From: 67-14 sp035502775
GTDB taxonomy: Bacteria; Actinomycetota; Thermoleophilia; Solirubrobacterales; 70-9
Reading direction: 5' to 3'
NCBI GenBank assembly: GCA_035502775.1
Contig: DATJUB010000078.1
Span: 1 to 64,000 of the forward strand
DNA: 64,000 nucleotides
Shown here: positions 44,295 through 52,815 of the stretch, piece by piece
Layout of the letters: every line of letters begins with the position of its first letter
Numbering within the stretch: position 1 is the first letter of the stretch
Translations under genes and position numbers: made by a program
The notes under the pieces: generated by a model
Told to the model about the DNA's origin: nothing
Database searches by the model: none
What the model saw: the letters and a program-made list of their open reading frames with translations, nothing else

Positions 44295-45553
44295 ACCGGG
44301 CTCCCCGCGAGCAGCTCCGCCAACCGGGGGGCCAGGTCACCGTTCGGCTCGATCACCACGCGCTCGAGCCCGAGCCAGCCTGCCATCAGCTCCAGCTCCG
44401 CGAACAGCTCGGCGGCCGTCTCCGGCGGCGCGGCCTCTTCGGCGAACGCTCCCCTGACCAGTAGGGCCGATCCCTCGCGATCCGCCTTCAGATCCACCCG
44501 GCCGACGATCGCTTCGTCCAGCAGGAAGGGCAGCACGTAGTAGCCGAACCGGCGCTTCGCCTTCGGCGTGTAGATCTCGATCCGGTAGTGAAAGCCGAAC
44601 AGATCCTCCAGGCGATCACGTTCGAAGACGAGCGGGTCGAACGGCGCGAGCAGAGCGCGGGCCCTGATCCTGCGGGGACGCCTGGCGTCGGCATGCAGAT
44701 ACCAGGGCGCCGACGTTCCCTCCACCTCGACCTCGGAAAGAAGCCCCGCCTTCACCAGCGTCTCGATCGCGGCGCTCGCCTCCTTGGCCCCCAGCCGGAA
44801 GTAGTCGCGCAGGCATCGGGCGCTGCCGACACCATGCGCCCGGGCCGAGATCGCCATCAGAGCGAGGATCGCCTCCTCGGGATCGAGCGAAGGGGCCGCG
44901 TGGGTATCGGGCGGAAGGACCCTTTCGGTGAGGTCGTAGCGCCGGGCGAACTGATTGGTGCGCGAGGCGGCGGTGATCCGTCCCGACCAGAACAGGTACT
45001 CGACCGCGGTCTTGACCGGAGGCCAGTTCCAGCCCCAATGCTTCTTGTCCGGCACGTGGTCCGGATCGACCCGGTCGCCCAGCTCGGCCGCGGTGACCGG
45101 CCCGGACCGTTCGATCTCTTCCATCACGGCGTCGAGCAGTTCGGGATTCCCGGCGGCGGCCCGGACACCTGGCCAGGCGTCCTTGTCGGCCCGCTCCATG
45201 CGCCAGCGCAGTAGACGATGGGTCTCCGGCGGAACGAACGAGGCCTCGTGGGCCCAGTACTCGACCAGCCGACGCGGCCGCTTCTCCGCGGCGCGGGTGA
45301 GCAGCGCCGTGTCGTATGCCCCGAGCCTCGAGAACAGCGGCATCAGGTGGGCACGGGCCAGCACGTTGACCGAATCGATCTGGATCAGCCCGACCCGGTC
45401 GATCACCGACTGGACCTGTCGCATCGTCACCGGACCGGCCGGTCGCGGCCGGTCGAAACCCTGCGCGGCGAGCGCGATCCGCCTCGCGGCGGCCCGGCTC
45501 AGCCTCTTCGGAGATTTTTCTGGCACCGCCACATAATGACTGGCAATCCACAC
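44291..45553 (-). CDS. YcaQ/AlkX-type winged-helix DNA glycosylase
   Basis: 420-residue protein of the winged-helix DNA-binding (DUF1006, YcaQ/AlkZ) family, which removes bulky alkylated bases and opens DNA interstrand crosslinks. The catalytic motif reads GLIQIDSVNVLARAH: the Q-phi-D form of YcaQ/AlkX rather than the Q-phi-Q form of AlkZ self-resistance enzymes. Family segments VEYWAHEASFVP, KHWGWNWPPVKTAVEYLFW and FDPLVFERDRLEDLFGF are present. GTG 45553 begins the frame; GTG 45526 (VPEKSPKRLS) is an alternative. It is divergent from the sugar transporter gene and overlaps gluQ by four bases. Confidence 0.85.
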   Translation of the reverse strand: MWIASHYVAVPEKSPKRLSRAAARRIALAAQGFDRPRPAGPVTMRQVQSVIDRVGLIQIDSVNVLARAHLMPLFSRLGAYDTALLTRAAEKRPRRLVEYWAHEASFVPPETHRLLRWRMERADKDAWPGVRAAAGNPELLDAVMEEIERSGPVTAAELGDRVDPDHVPDKKHWGWNWPPVKTAVEYLFWSGRITAASRTNQFARRYDLTERVLPPDTHAAPSLDPEEAILALMAISARAHGVGSARCLRDYFRLGAKEASAAIETLVKAGLLSEVEVEGTSAPWYLHADARRPRRIRARALLAPFDPLVFERDRLEDLFGFHYRIEIYTPKAKRRFGYYVLPFLLDEAIVGRVDLKADREGSALLVRGAFAEEAAPPETAAELFAELELMAGWLGLERVVIEPNGDLAPRLAELLAGSPV

Positions 45554-45576
45554 TGAACCATGTAAGGATGGCCGCC

Positions 45577-46959
45577 ATGAAGGGGAGCGAGGTATCCGCG
45601 GCGCAGGCCAGGCGCAACGTCGTCATCACCGCCGCGATAGCCGGCCTGGCCGGACTTCTGTTCGGATACGACACCGGGATCATCGCCGGTGCGCTGCTGA
45701 CGATCACCCCCGAGTTCCAGTTGACCGGATTCGAGTCCGGCATGGTCGTCGGTGCGGTCCCGATCGGTGCCGTCTTCGGCGCCTGGTTCGCCAGCCGGGG
45801 CGGTGACAAGTACGGGCGCCGCAGCCTGATCCTCGCCTCCTCGATCATCTTCATCGTCGGCGCGGTCGTCTCCGGCATCGCCCAGGAATGGCCGCTGCTG
45901 GTCGCGGCCCGGGTCGTGATCGGCTTCGGGATCGGGGTCGCCTCGGCGATCGCCCCGGTCTACATCTCGGAGGTCGCGCCATCCGACATGCGCGGCCGTC
46001 TGGTCACCTTCTTCCAACTCGCGGTCACGGTCGGGATCCTGGTCGCGTACCTGGTCGGGCTCGCTTTCTCGGATGTCGACGGCGGCTGGCGCTGGATGCT
46101 CGGCCTCGGAGCGGTACCGGCCGCGATCCTTTTCGCCGGGGTGCTGCGCCTGCCACAGAGCCCGCGCTGGCTGATGATGAAGGGCCGCCACGACGAGGCC
46201 GCCGACGCTCTGCGCCACGTCCGGCCCGACGGCGAGGAGGCGATCGAGAGCGAACTCGAGGAGATCCGGATCTCGATGGCGAGCGACCTCGACACCGGCG
46301 GCTGGCGGGATCTGCTCCAGCCGGCGATCAAGGCGGCGCTGCTGGTCGGCATCGGCCTGGCGATCCTGCAGCAGATCACCGGCATCAACACCGTCATCTA
46401 CTACGCGCCGACGATCATCCAGGACACCGGGATCGACTCCGACTCATCGGCCATCCTGGCCTCGCTCGGGGTCGGCATCATCAACGTGATCATGACCGTC
46501 GTCGCCCTGCGCCTGCTCGACAAGAAGGGCCGGCGGGAGCTGCTGATGATCGGGGTCAGCGGCATGGCGCTCTCGCTCTTCCTGCTGGGCTGCGCCTTCC
46601 TCGGCGACACCGGCACCGTGACCACGATCATCGCGATCTTCAGCCTGATGGTTTTCGTGTCCTCGTTCGCGATCAGCCTCGGCCCGATCTTCTGGCTGCT
46701 GAACGCGGAGATCTACCCGCTCTCGGTGCGCAGCCATGCCGCCTCCGCCGGCACGATGACCAACTGGTTCTTCAACTTCGCCGTATCGCTGACCTTCCTG
46801 CCGCTGATCGATTTCGCCGGACAGACCGGGGCATTCTGGTTCTACGCCGCGGTCGGCCTGCTCACGCTCTGGTTCTGCTGGAAGTTCGTTCCGGAGACCA
46901 AGGGCCGCTCGCTCGAACAGATCGAAACGATCTTCAAACGGCGCGCCGGCGAGAAGTAG
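45577..46959 (+). CDS. MFS sugar porter (sugar:H+ symporter family)
   Basis: 460-residue inner-membrane transporter with 12 predicted helices. Sugar-porter signatures are present: GYDTGIIAGALL in helix 1, DKYGRRSL between helices 2 and 3, PVYISEVAPSDMRGRLV after helix 4, PQSPRWLMMKGR before the central loop, QQITGINTVIYYAPTI in helix 7, and VPETKGRSLEQIE at the end. ATG 45577 is preferred over ATG 45568 because AAGGA lies eight bases before it. It probably imports a hexose or pentose with protons. Only 23 bases separate it from the divergent glycosylase gene. Confidence 0.93.
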   Translation: MKGSEVSAAQARRNVVITAAIAGLAGLLFGYDTGIIAGALLTITPEFQLTGFESGMVVGAVPIGAVFGAWFASRGGDKYGRRSLILASSIIFIVGAVVSGIAQEWPLLVAARVVIGFGIGVASAIAPVYISEVAPSDMRGRLVTFFQLAVTVGILVAYLVGLAFSDVDGGWRWMLGLGAVPAAILFAGVLRLPQSPRWLMMKGRHDEAADALRHVRPDGEEAIESELEEIRISMASDLDTGGWRDLLQPAIKAALLVGIGLAILQQITGINTVIYYAPTIIQDTGIDSDSSAILASLGVGIINVIMTVVALRLLDKKGRRELLMIGVSGMALSLFLLGCAFLGDTGTVTTIIAIFSLMVFVSSFAISLGPIFWLLNAEIYPLSVRSHAASAGTMTNWFFNFAVSLTFLPLIDFAGQTGAFWFYAAVGLLTLWFCWKFVPETKGRSLEQIETIFKRRAGEK

Positions 46960-46998
46960 CGCCCCGGCGGGCCGGAATCCGTCATCTAGAATCGGGGG

Positions 46999-47541
46999 AT
47001 GTCACAGACCCCCTCCTGTTCGATCCGGGACTTCCGCCCCGAAGACGCCACCGCCGTCCATCGCTGGTTCAACAACCGCGAGGCCACCAAGACGCTGATG
47101 GAGCAGCGGGAATCGTTCAGCCTGGAGAACGCCCGGGGCTGGACCGAACACGCCGCGAAACAGGAGGGCGAGGACCGCAAGTACGCGATCGAGGTTCCGG
47201 GAATCGAGGAGCCGATCGGTTTCACCGCCCTGTACGGGCTGTTCCGGCAGACCGCGCCCGAGCTGGGCGCGCTGATCGGTGATGACGTGCGCGGCAAGGG
47301 CGTCGGCCGCTGGGCCGAACGGCTGACCGTCACCAAGGCCTTCGAGGAGTTCGGCGCGCACCGGGTCTACGGCCGCATCCCCTCCTTCAACACCGCCGCC
47401 AAGAAGGTCGTGACCGTCCAGGGCTGGCAGTACGAAGGCAACATGCCCGACCACATCAGGCGCCCCGACGGCACCATGCTCGATTGCGAGATCTGGGGCG
47501 TCTCCCCCCGGCAGTTCTTCGACGCCGTCGCCAAGTGGTGA
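46999..47541 (+). CDS. GNAT-family N-acetyltransferase (RimJ/RimL-like)
   Basis: 180-residue acetyltransferase. The acetyl-CoA loop is DVRGKGVGRWAE (about residue 95), and the pattern IPSFNTAAKKVVTVQGWQYEG with a C-terminal aromatic strand matches the RimJ/RimL subgroup that acetylates N-terminal amines or small molecules. The stop codon overlaps the next gene's GTG start by four bases, so it is coupled to a second acyltransferase-like gene. Substrate unknown. Confidence 0.85.
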   Translation: MSQTPSCSIRDFRPEDATAVHRWFNNREATKTLMEQRESFSLENARGWTEHAAKQEGEDRKYAIEVPGIEEPIGFTALYGLFRQTAPELGALIGDDVRGKGVGRWAERLTVTKAFEEFGAHRVYGRIPSFNTAAKKVVTVQGWQYEGNMPDHIRRPDGTMLDCEIWGVSPRQFFDAVAKW

Positions 47542-48476
47542 CCGAAGCCGAGCTGATCGCCGACGGCGGCCTCGCCGCCTCATCGGCCGAGTTCTTCCGC
47601 TCGCCCGGATTCCTCGAGGCCGAGGGCACCACCCACTCCCTGCGAATCGGCCTGAACGACGGCGAGCTGATCGCGCCGCTGGTCGTGCGTGAGATCGAAG
47701 GCGGCGGCCGGCTCGATGCCATCTCGCCCTACGGCTATCCCGGGCTGGCGATCGGCGGCGGTCCCAGCCTCCCGGTCTCACCCGCGGAGATCGATTTCTC
47801 CGGGACCGGTCTGGTCACCGTGTTCCTTCGCCACTCGCTCGGCGGGGATCCACCGTTGGCCGGAGCCACTCCCCGCAACGTCTGCCTGCTTTCCGACCCG
47901 GCGTTGGACCGCAAGAGCCGCATGTCGGACCGCCAGCAGATCCGCAAGAACATCAAGCGCGGCTACGAGATGGAGTTCGTGCCGGGACCGGAGAGCCCAC
48001 CCGAGGCCCGTGCCGGATTCCATCGTGCGTACACGGAGACGATGGAGCGCACCAGCGCCGCCGAACGCTACTTCTTCACCGAGGAGTACTTCGACCTGAT
48101 CCTCTCTTCCGAGCGGACCTGGCTCGCCCTCGCCCGCGACGCGGACGGAGTGATCGCGGCAGCCTCGATCGCGGCCGCCTCGGACGGCATGCTCCATTAC
48201 TACCTGTCCGGCACCGCCGACTCGAATCTGCGGGACTCGCCGATGAAGAATGTGATCGAGGCGATGATCGAGTTCGCCGCCGAGATGGATCTGCCGCTCA
48301 ACCTGGGCGGAGGGATCACTCCGGGAGATCCGTTGGAGGAGTTCAAGCGCGGCTTCGCCAACCGCGAGGAACAGTGGTTCACCTCGGAGTTGATCTGCGA
48401 CCCGGCGGCCTACGAAGCGCTGAGTCCCCCCGGCGCCGGCGAGTACTTTCCGGCCTATCGGGCACCTGCCGCCTGA
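47538..48476 (+). CDS. FemAB/GNAT-fold acyltransferase-like protein
   Basis: 312-residue soluble protein. The GTG start at 47538 is chosen for its four-base overlap (GTGA) with the stop of the preceding GNAT gene; the frame is open further back but inside that gene. The N-terminal half (SAEFFRSPGFLEAEG, then YGYPGLAIGG) and the C-terminal half (RQQIRKNIKRGYEMEF, then GMLHYYLSGT, KNVIEAMIEFAAEMDL and LGGGITPGDPLEEFKRGF) match the double-GNAT layout of FemAB-like proteins. Such proteins transfer aminoacyl or acyl groups, often in cell-wall or extracellular polymer synthesis. The precise reaction is unknown. Confidence 0.8.
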   Translation: MTEAELIADGGLAASSAEFFRSPGFLEAEGTTHSLRIGLNDGELIAPLVVREIEGGGRLDAISPYGYPGLAIGGGPSLPVSPAEIDFSGTGLVTVFLRHSLGGDPPLAGATPRNVCLLSDPALDRKSRMSDRQQIRKNIKRGYEMEFVPGPESPPEARAGFHRAYTETMERTSAAERYFFTEEYFDLILSSERTWLALARDADGVIAAASIAAASDGMLHYYLSGTADSNLRDSPMKNVIEAMIEFAAEMDLPLNLGGGITPGDPLEEFKRGFANREEQWFTSELICDPAAYEALSPPGAGEYFPAYRAPAA

Positions 48477-48564
48477 TCCCCGGGTAGAGTTTGGGAAACG
48501 CGATGTTCATGGCCGTCGGCCTGGGCGTCGGTATCTGACGGCGATCGGATGGGAGTCGGAGAGA

Positions 48565-51189
48565 ATGGCTGGATCACGAGGCAGGGGCCGACTGACGAAT
48601 GGCTCCCCGATGGCTTTGGCCGCGGTGGCACTGCTCGCGGTGCTGGCGATGGCGATCCCGGCGCCCGGCGGCGCCGGGGCGAAATCCCCGGTCCGCGGCG
48701 CCCAGGTCTCGCTCAAGGTGGCGACCGCGACCCAGCGCGCCCTGCTCGCACAGAAGGGGGTGATGGTCAAGGTCAGGGTCAAGGGCAAGACCGGTATCCG
48801 CCTCTCGGCGCGGCTCGGCGATGACGGCCGGCTGTTCCGGGCGAACTCGACCCGCTTCAAGAAACGTGGAACCCAGACCAGGCGCATCAAGCTGCGCCTG
48901 ACGAAACGCGGAACGAAAAAACTCGCCACCTGCGGCGCGAAGACGGTGCGGATCACGGCGCGGTACGGCAAGAGGAAGAAGAACGCCTCGCGCACCAAAC
49001 GGCGTCTGGCGAGAGATCCGAAGCTGTGTGGCAAGCCCAGACCTCCGGTCAAGCCGACGAAGTCCGTCTGCGACCCGCTCGACCCGGCGATCTGCCTCCA
49101 GCCGTTTCCCAGCGACTACTACACCGAGCCCGACGCTTCGACCCCCACCGGCCTCAGGCTCGAGTACCCACTGGAAGGCATGCCGAAAAACAAGTCCGGA
49201 GTTCCCGTGGACCCCACCGCGATCAACCGCAGTGACGGGTTCAGTCCGGGCAGTCCGATCGTCACCAAGATCCCCGGTGTGGACAATCCGGCCGCCTTCG
49301 AGACCACCGGATTCGTTCCACAGACCGACCTGGCCGAGTACGACCGCCCGGACCAGCCGGTGGTCGTCTACGACACCACCACCGGAGAGCGCTGGCCGAT
49401 CTGGGCGGAGCTCGACAGCAACCCGACCACGATCGCGCCCTACCAGGCCACCGACGGAGTCGGGGGAATCAACCTCAACCCGTCGAATACCGGTCCGGTC
49501 AACCTGATCGTGCGTCCCGCGAAGAACTTCGTCGCGGGACACCGGTACGTGGTCGCGTTTCGCAACCTGAAGGACGCGAGCGGCGGAGCGGTCGAGGCGC
49601 AGACCCCTTTCAGGACCTGCCGGGACGGAATCGGCACCGACGATCCGGCCCTGCTGTACCGATGCGAACAGCTCGACCGGACCGTGTTCCCCGAACTGGC
49701 CAGGCAAGGAATCTCCCGGGAGAGCCTGTATCTGGCCTGGGACTTCACGATCGCCAGCGAGCGGAACACCACCGGGCGGGCGGTCCAGATCCGCGACGAC
49801 GCCTACGCGAGACTCGGCGACACCGATCTGGCCGATCGTTCGCTGGACGGCAGCTCCTCACCGACGGTCGAGGTGACCAACGCCTGCGGCGGTGGATACA
49901 CCGACTGCAGCGTCACCACCGGCGATGGCCTGCCCCCGCAGCCCGGTCCGAACGTCTACCGGTACGTGGACGGACTGATCAAGAACGTTCCCTGCTACCT
50001 GAACCGGAACGGCTGCCCGCCGGGGTCCTTCTTCGAGTTCAACCCCGACGGCACGGTCAAGTTCGATCCCGCCTTCAAGACCGATGTGCCCTTCCGCTGC
50101 CTGATCCCGGACTCGGCGGATGACGGCGGTATCGCGGTCCCGGGCCGGGTCGGCCTGTTCGGCCACGGCCTGCTCGGCGACCACAGCCAGCTCACCGTGC
50201 AGGCTGAGCTCGCGAACCGCAACGGCCAGACCTGGTGCGCCACCGACTGGGCCGGATTCTCCGCCCTCGATCTGGCCGACGGCGTGATCCCGGCGATGGC
50301 GGACCTCTCCAACTTCCACAAGCTGGTCGACCGCATGCAGCAGGGGTTCGTGAACTTCATGATGCTCGGCCGCGCCGCGATCCATCCGGACGGGCTCGCC
50401 TCGAAACCCGAATTCCAGATCGGCGGGGACTCGGTGATCGATGTCTCTCAGGGTGACGCCACCCGCCTGCTCTACATGGGGATCAGCCAGGGAGGGATCA
50501 TGGGTGGGGCTCTGACCGCGCTGGAGCCCGATGTGGACCACGGCGTGCTCGCGGTGCCCGGGATGATCTACTCGACCCTGCTGCAGCGCAGCGTCGACTT
50601 CGACCACTACATCGCGATGCCGTTCGTCGGGCTCTGGACGCACTACCCGGACGAGGCGATCCGGCCGCTGGGCCTGGGTCTGATGCAGCTGCTGTGGGAC
50701 CGGGGAGAGGGCAACGGCTACGCCGCCAATCTCGTCGCCGGAAACGAGCTTCCGAACACCTCCCCCCACGAGGTGCTGCTCCAGGTCGCGGTCGGTGACC
50801 ACCAGGTCGCGAACGTCGCCGCCGAGGTGGAGGCGCGCACTATCGGCGCCACTCTCTACGCCCCGGCGGTCAATCCGGGACGCCACTCCGACACCGACCC
50901 GTTTCTGGGGATCGCGCAGGCGGCACCGCCGATCACCGACGGCAACGCGATCGTCTACTACGACGGCGGGCCGCCCACGTTCACCGGCTCGCTCGCCCAG
51001 GGATCGAAGGTCGCACCCGCGCTCAACCTGCCGCCGCGTCCCGAGTGGGGCTACGGCGGGGATTCCCACAACTTCCCCTGGAGATCGGAGGACGGCTGGG
51101 ATCACGAAGGCGGCTTCCTCGACGGAAACGGCGTCGCGGCCTGCGCAAGCGGCGGCTACTGCTACAGCAACGGGTGGCCCGGCCCCTGA
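48565..51189 (+). CDS. Large secreted alpha/beta-hydrolase-like protein with basic Ig-like N-terminus (paralogue 2)
   Basis: 874-residue exported protein, a full-length paralogue of the 35391-38168 product. After the signal peptide (MALAAVALLAVLAMAIPAPG) comes a basic Ig-like module with the same paired cysteines (ATCGAKTVRITARY...DPKLCG), then CDPLDPAICLQPFPSDYYT. The hydrolase core has LFGHGLLGDHSQ and the nucleophile elbow YMGISQGGIMGG, followed by LAVPGMIYSTLLQRS and GDHQVANVAAE. GGAG precedes the ATG. There is no Crp-type box upstream, so the two paralogues are probably regulated differently. Probable extracellular esterase or lipase; substrate unknown. Confidence 0.82.
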   Translation: MAGSRGRGRLTNGSPMALAAVALLAVLAMAIPAPGGAGAKSPVRGAQVSLKVATATQRALLAQKGVMVKVRVKGKTGIRLSARLGDDGRLFRANSTRFKKRGTQTRRIKLRLTKRGTKKLATCGAKTVRITARYGKRKKNASRTKRRLARDPKLCGKPRPPVKPTKSVCDPLDPAICLQPFPSDYYTEPDASTPTGLRLEYPLEGMPKNKSGVPVDPTAINRSDGFSPGSPIVTKIPGVDNPAAFETTGFVPQTDLAEYDRPDQPVVVYDTTTGERWPIWAELDSNPTTIAPYQATDGVGGINLNPSNTGPVNLIVRPAKNFVAGHRYVVAFRNLKDASGGAVEAQTPFRTCRDGIGTDDPALLYRCEQLDRTVFPELARQGISRESLYLAWDFTIASERNTTGRAVQIRDDAYARLGDTDLADRSLDGSSSPTVEVTNACGGGYTDCSVTTGDGLPPQPGPNVYRYVDGLIKNVPCYLNRNGCPPGSFFEFNPDGTVKFDPAFKTDVPFRCLIPDSADDGGIAVPGRVGLFGHGLLGDHSQLTVQAELANRNGQTWCATDWAGFSALDLADGVIPAMADLSNFHKLVDRMQQGFVNFMMLGRAAIHPDGLASKPEFQIGGDSVIDVSQGDATRLLYMGISQGGIMGGALTALEPDVDHGVLAVPGMIYSTLLQRSVDFDHYIAMPFVGLWTHYPDEAIRPLGLGLMQLLWDRGEGNGYAANLVAGNELPNTSPHEVLLQVAVGDHQVANVAAEVEARTIGATLYAPAVNPGRHSDTDPFLGIAQAAPPITDGNAIVYYDGGPPTFTGSLAQGSKVAPALNLPPRPEWGYGGDSHNFPWRSEDGWDHEGGFLDGNGVAACASGGYCYSNGWPGP

Positions 51190-51218
51190 GAAAGGCCGTC
51201 ACCGGCGGGCCGCGAAGA

Positions 51219-52772
51219 TCAGCGGCCCTTCTTGACCTTGACCACGACGGTGGTGGTCTTCGTCGAGCTCAACATCCCCTCACGGTTGAGCTTGATCGTC
51301 AGTTTCAGCTTGAACTTCTTGCCCTTGTCGACGAGCTTCCGACCGGCCTTCGTGATTTTCAGCTTGAGCGGCTTGGTCCTACCCACCGGGACCTTGACCG
51401 ATCCCCTGCCGAAAACGACCGTCCTCTTGCGGGACACAGAGGCCGCCTTGAGCGAGCGGCCGGCCGGGGATGAGCTCTGCGGGAACCGCCCGGTTCCCTG
51501 GTACTGACAGAGCGGGTTGGTGCCCAGACCACCCTGGGCATTGCAGTTCATTCCGGCGACCAGCATGTACCGGCCGGGACCCGCGACCGGATGCCGGACG
51601 ATCTTGGCGAAGATCACCGTCTTGGGTGGCTTGCTCGGTCCCGTCGGTCCGGTCGGCCCCGTGGGCCCCGTCGGGCTGGTCGGTCCGGTTGTTCCGGTTT
51701 CACGCGGCATCCAGTCCGGCTCCTGGGCGTTGACGTTCGCCTCGGTCACCGCGACCGGGGGCGCGCTGCCATCCACCTTCTGGACGTAGAGGCGACGCAG
51801 ATTGGGGGTTGCCGGCGGATTCGGATAGGCATCGAAGACGACCCGGCTTCCGTCGGGAGAGAAGCCGAGGTTCAACCCGACCACCGGACCGGCCGGAAGA
51901 TCCTGTCCTTCGCTCGAGACGGTCGAGGAATTGACCCGGACGACACCGTCGTTCTTGATCCAGGCGATCTTGGTCCCATCGGGTGACCAGGCGTAGCGGT
52001 CCCCGAAGATCTGGGTGCCGTACGTGATCAGATCGAGAGGCGTGCCACCGCCGTTCGCGTTCAACACCCGGAGCGTGTAGTTGCTGCCCGACGAGACCAC
52101 CGTCAGGATCCGGGTGCCATCGGGTGACCATTCCGGGTCGAAGCCGGACCCGCCGTTGCTCAGGAAGACGGGAGTCGAGGAACCGTCCGCGGGTCCTACG
52201 TAGATCCCGGCCGAGCCCACTCCGGCCCCCTGATAGGCGATCTTGCTCCCGTCGGGAGACCAGTCGGGCGAATGCTGAGTCTGGGCCGCCGGACCGAACC
52301 GGACCGGTTCGGAGGTACCCGCCGCCGGGCCGATCAGCACCTGATCCTGCGGACCGGGTGAGCAGAGGGTCGTCTGAAACGCGAGCGACGCACTGTCGGG
52401 GGACCAGCTGCTGACCGGGCCCCACTCGTGGCAGGCGGAGGAATCGGAGACGTTGACGCCGATACCGGAAGGCTGCGACGAGGTCACGAAGATGTCCCGA
52501 TAGCCGCCCGGATAGTCACCGCTGAACGCGACCTTGGCCGCGTCCGGTGAATAGACCGGAAAGTTCTCGCTGCCGCCGGGGCTTTCGGTCAGGTTGACCG
52601 GTGCGGCCGAGGAGTCGGGATCGATGACACAGAGATCGGAGGGGTTGAGGAACGGGTCGCTGTAGGTCGAGCAGGCGTAGACCACCCGATCCTCCCCAGC
52701 GCTCGCCGACCCGGTCGGCAGGATTGCGATCACCACCAGCAGAATCCCGATGCCCAAGCTCAGGTTCCTCAT
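51219..52772 (-). CDS. Secreted TolB-like propeller with collagen-like linker and basic C-terminal module
   Basis: 517-residue exported protein. A signal peptide (SLGIGILLVVIAILPTGSAS) precedes at least five PD40 repeats (YSPDAAKVAFSG, WSPDSASLAFQT, WSPDGSKIAYQG, WSPDGTRILTVV, WSPDGTKIAWIK, FSPDGSRVVFDA) forming a TolB-like propeller (about 40-345). A collagen-like linker follows (TSPTGPTGPTGPTGPS). The Lys-rich C-terminal module contains LKLKITKAGRKLVDKGKKFK. It probably binds peptides, proteins or polymers at the surface. It is convergent with the hydrolase paralogue (29 bases between stops). Confidence 0.82.
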   Translation of the reverse strand: MRNLSLGIGILLVVIAILPTGSASAGEDRVVYACSTYSDPFLNPSDLCVIDPDSSAAPVNLTESPGGSENFPVYSPDAAKVAFSGDYPGGYRDIFVTSSQPSGIGVNVSDSSACHEWGPVSSWSPDSASLAFQTTLCSPGPQDQVLIGPAAGTSEPVRFGPAAQTQHSPDWSPDGSKIAYQGAGVGSAGIYVGPADGSSTPVFLSNGGSGFDPEWSPDGTRILTVVSSGSNYTLRVLNANGGGTPLDLITYGTQIFGDRYAWSPDGTKIAWIKNDGVVRVNSSTVSSEGQDLPAGPVVGLNLGFSPDGSRVVFDAYPNPPATPNLRRLYVQKVDGSAPPVAVTEANVNAQEPDWMPRETGTTGPTSPTGPTGPTGPTGPSKPPKTVIFAKIVRHPVAGPGRYMLVAGMNCNAQGGLGTNPLCQYQGTGRFPQSSSPAGRSLKAASVSRKRTVVFGRGSVKVPVGRTKPLKLKITKAGRKLVDKGKKFKLKLTIKLNREGMLSSTKTTTVVVKVKKGR

Positions 52773-52815
52773 ATGTCCACACTAGCCGCCGGAACCCGGC
52801 TCTGAGGAAACCGGC

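Noticed and set aside
51600..51715. True collagen-like protein in the 51219-52772 gene
   Set aside because: Only about five Gly-Pro-Thr triplets occur; this is a linker between propeller and C-terminal module, not a collagen domain.
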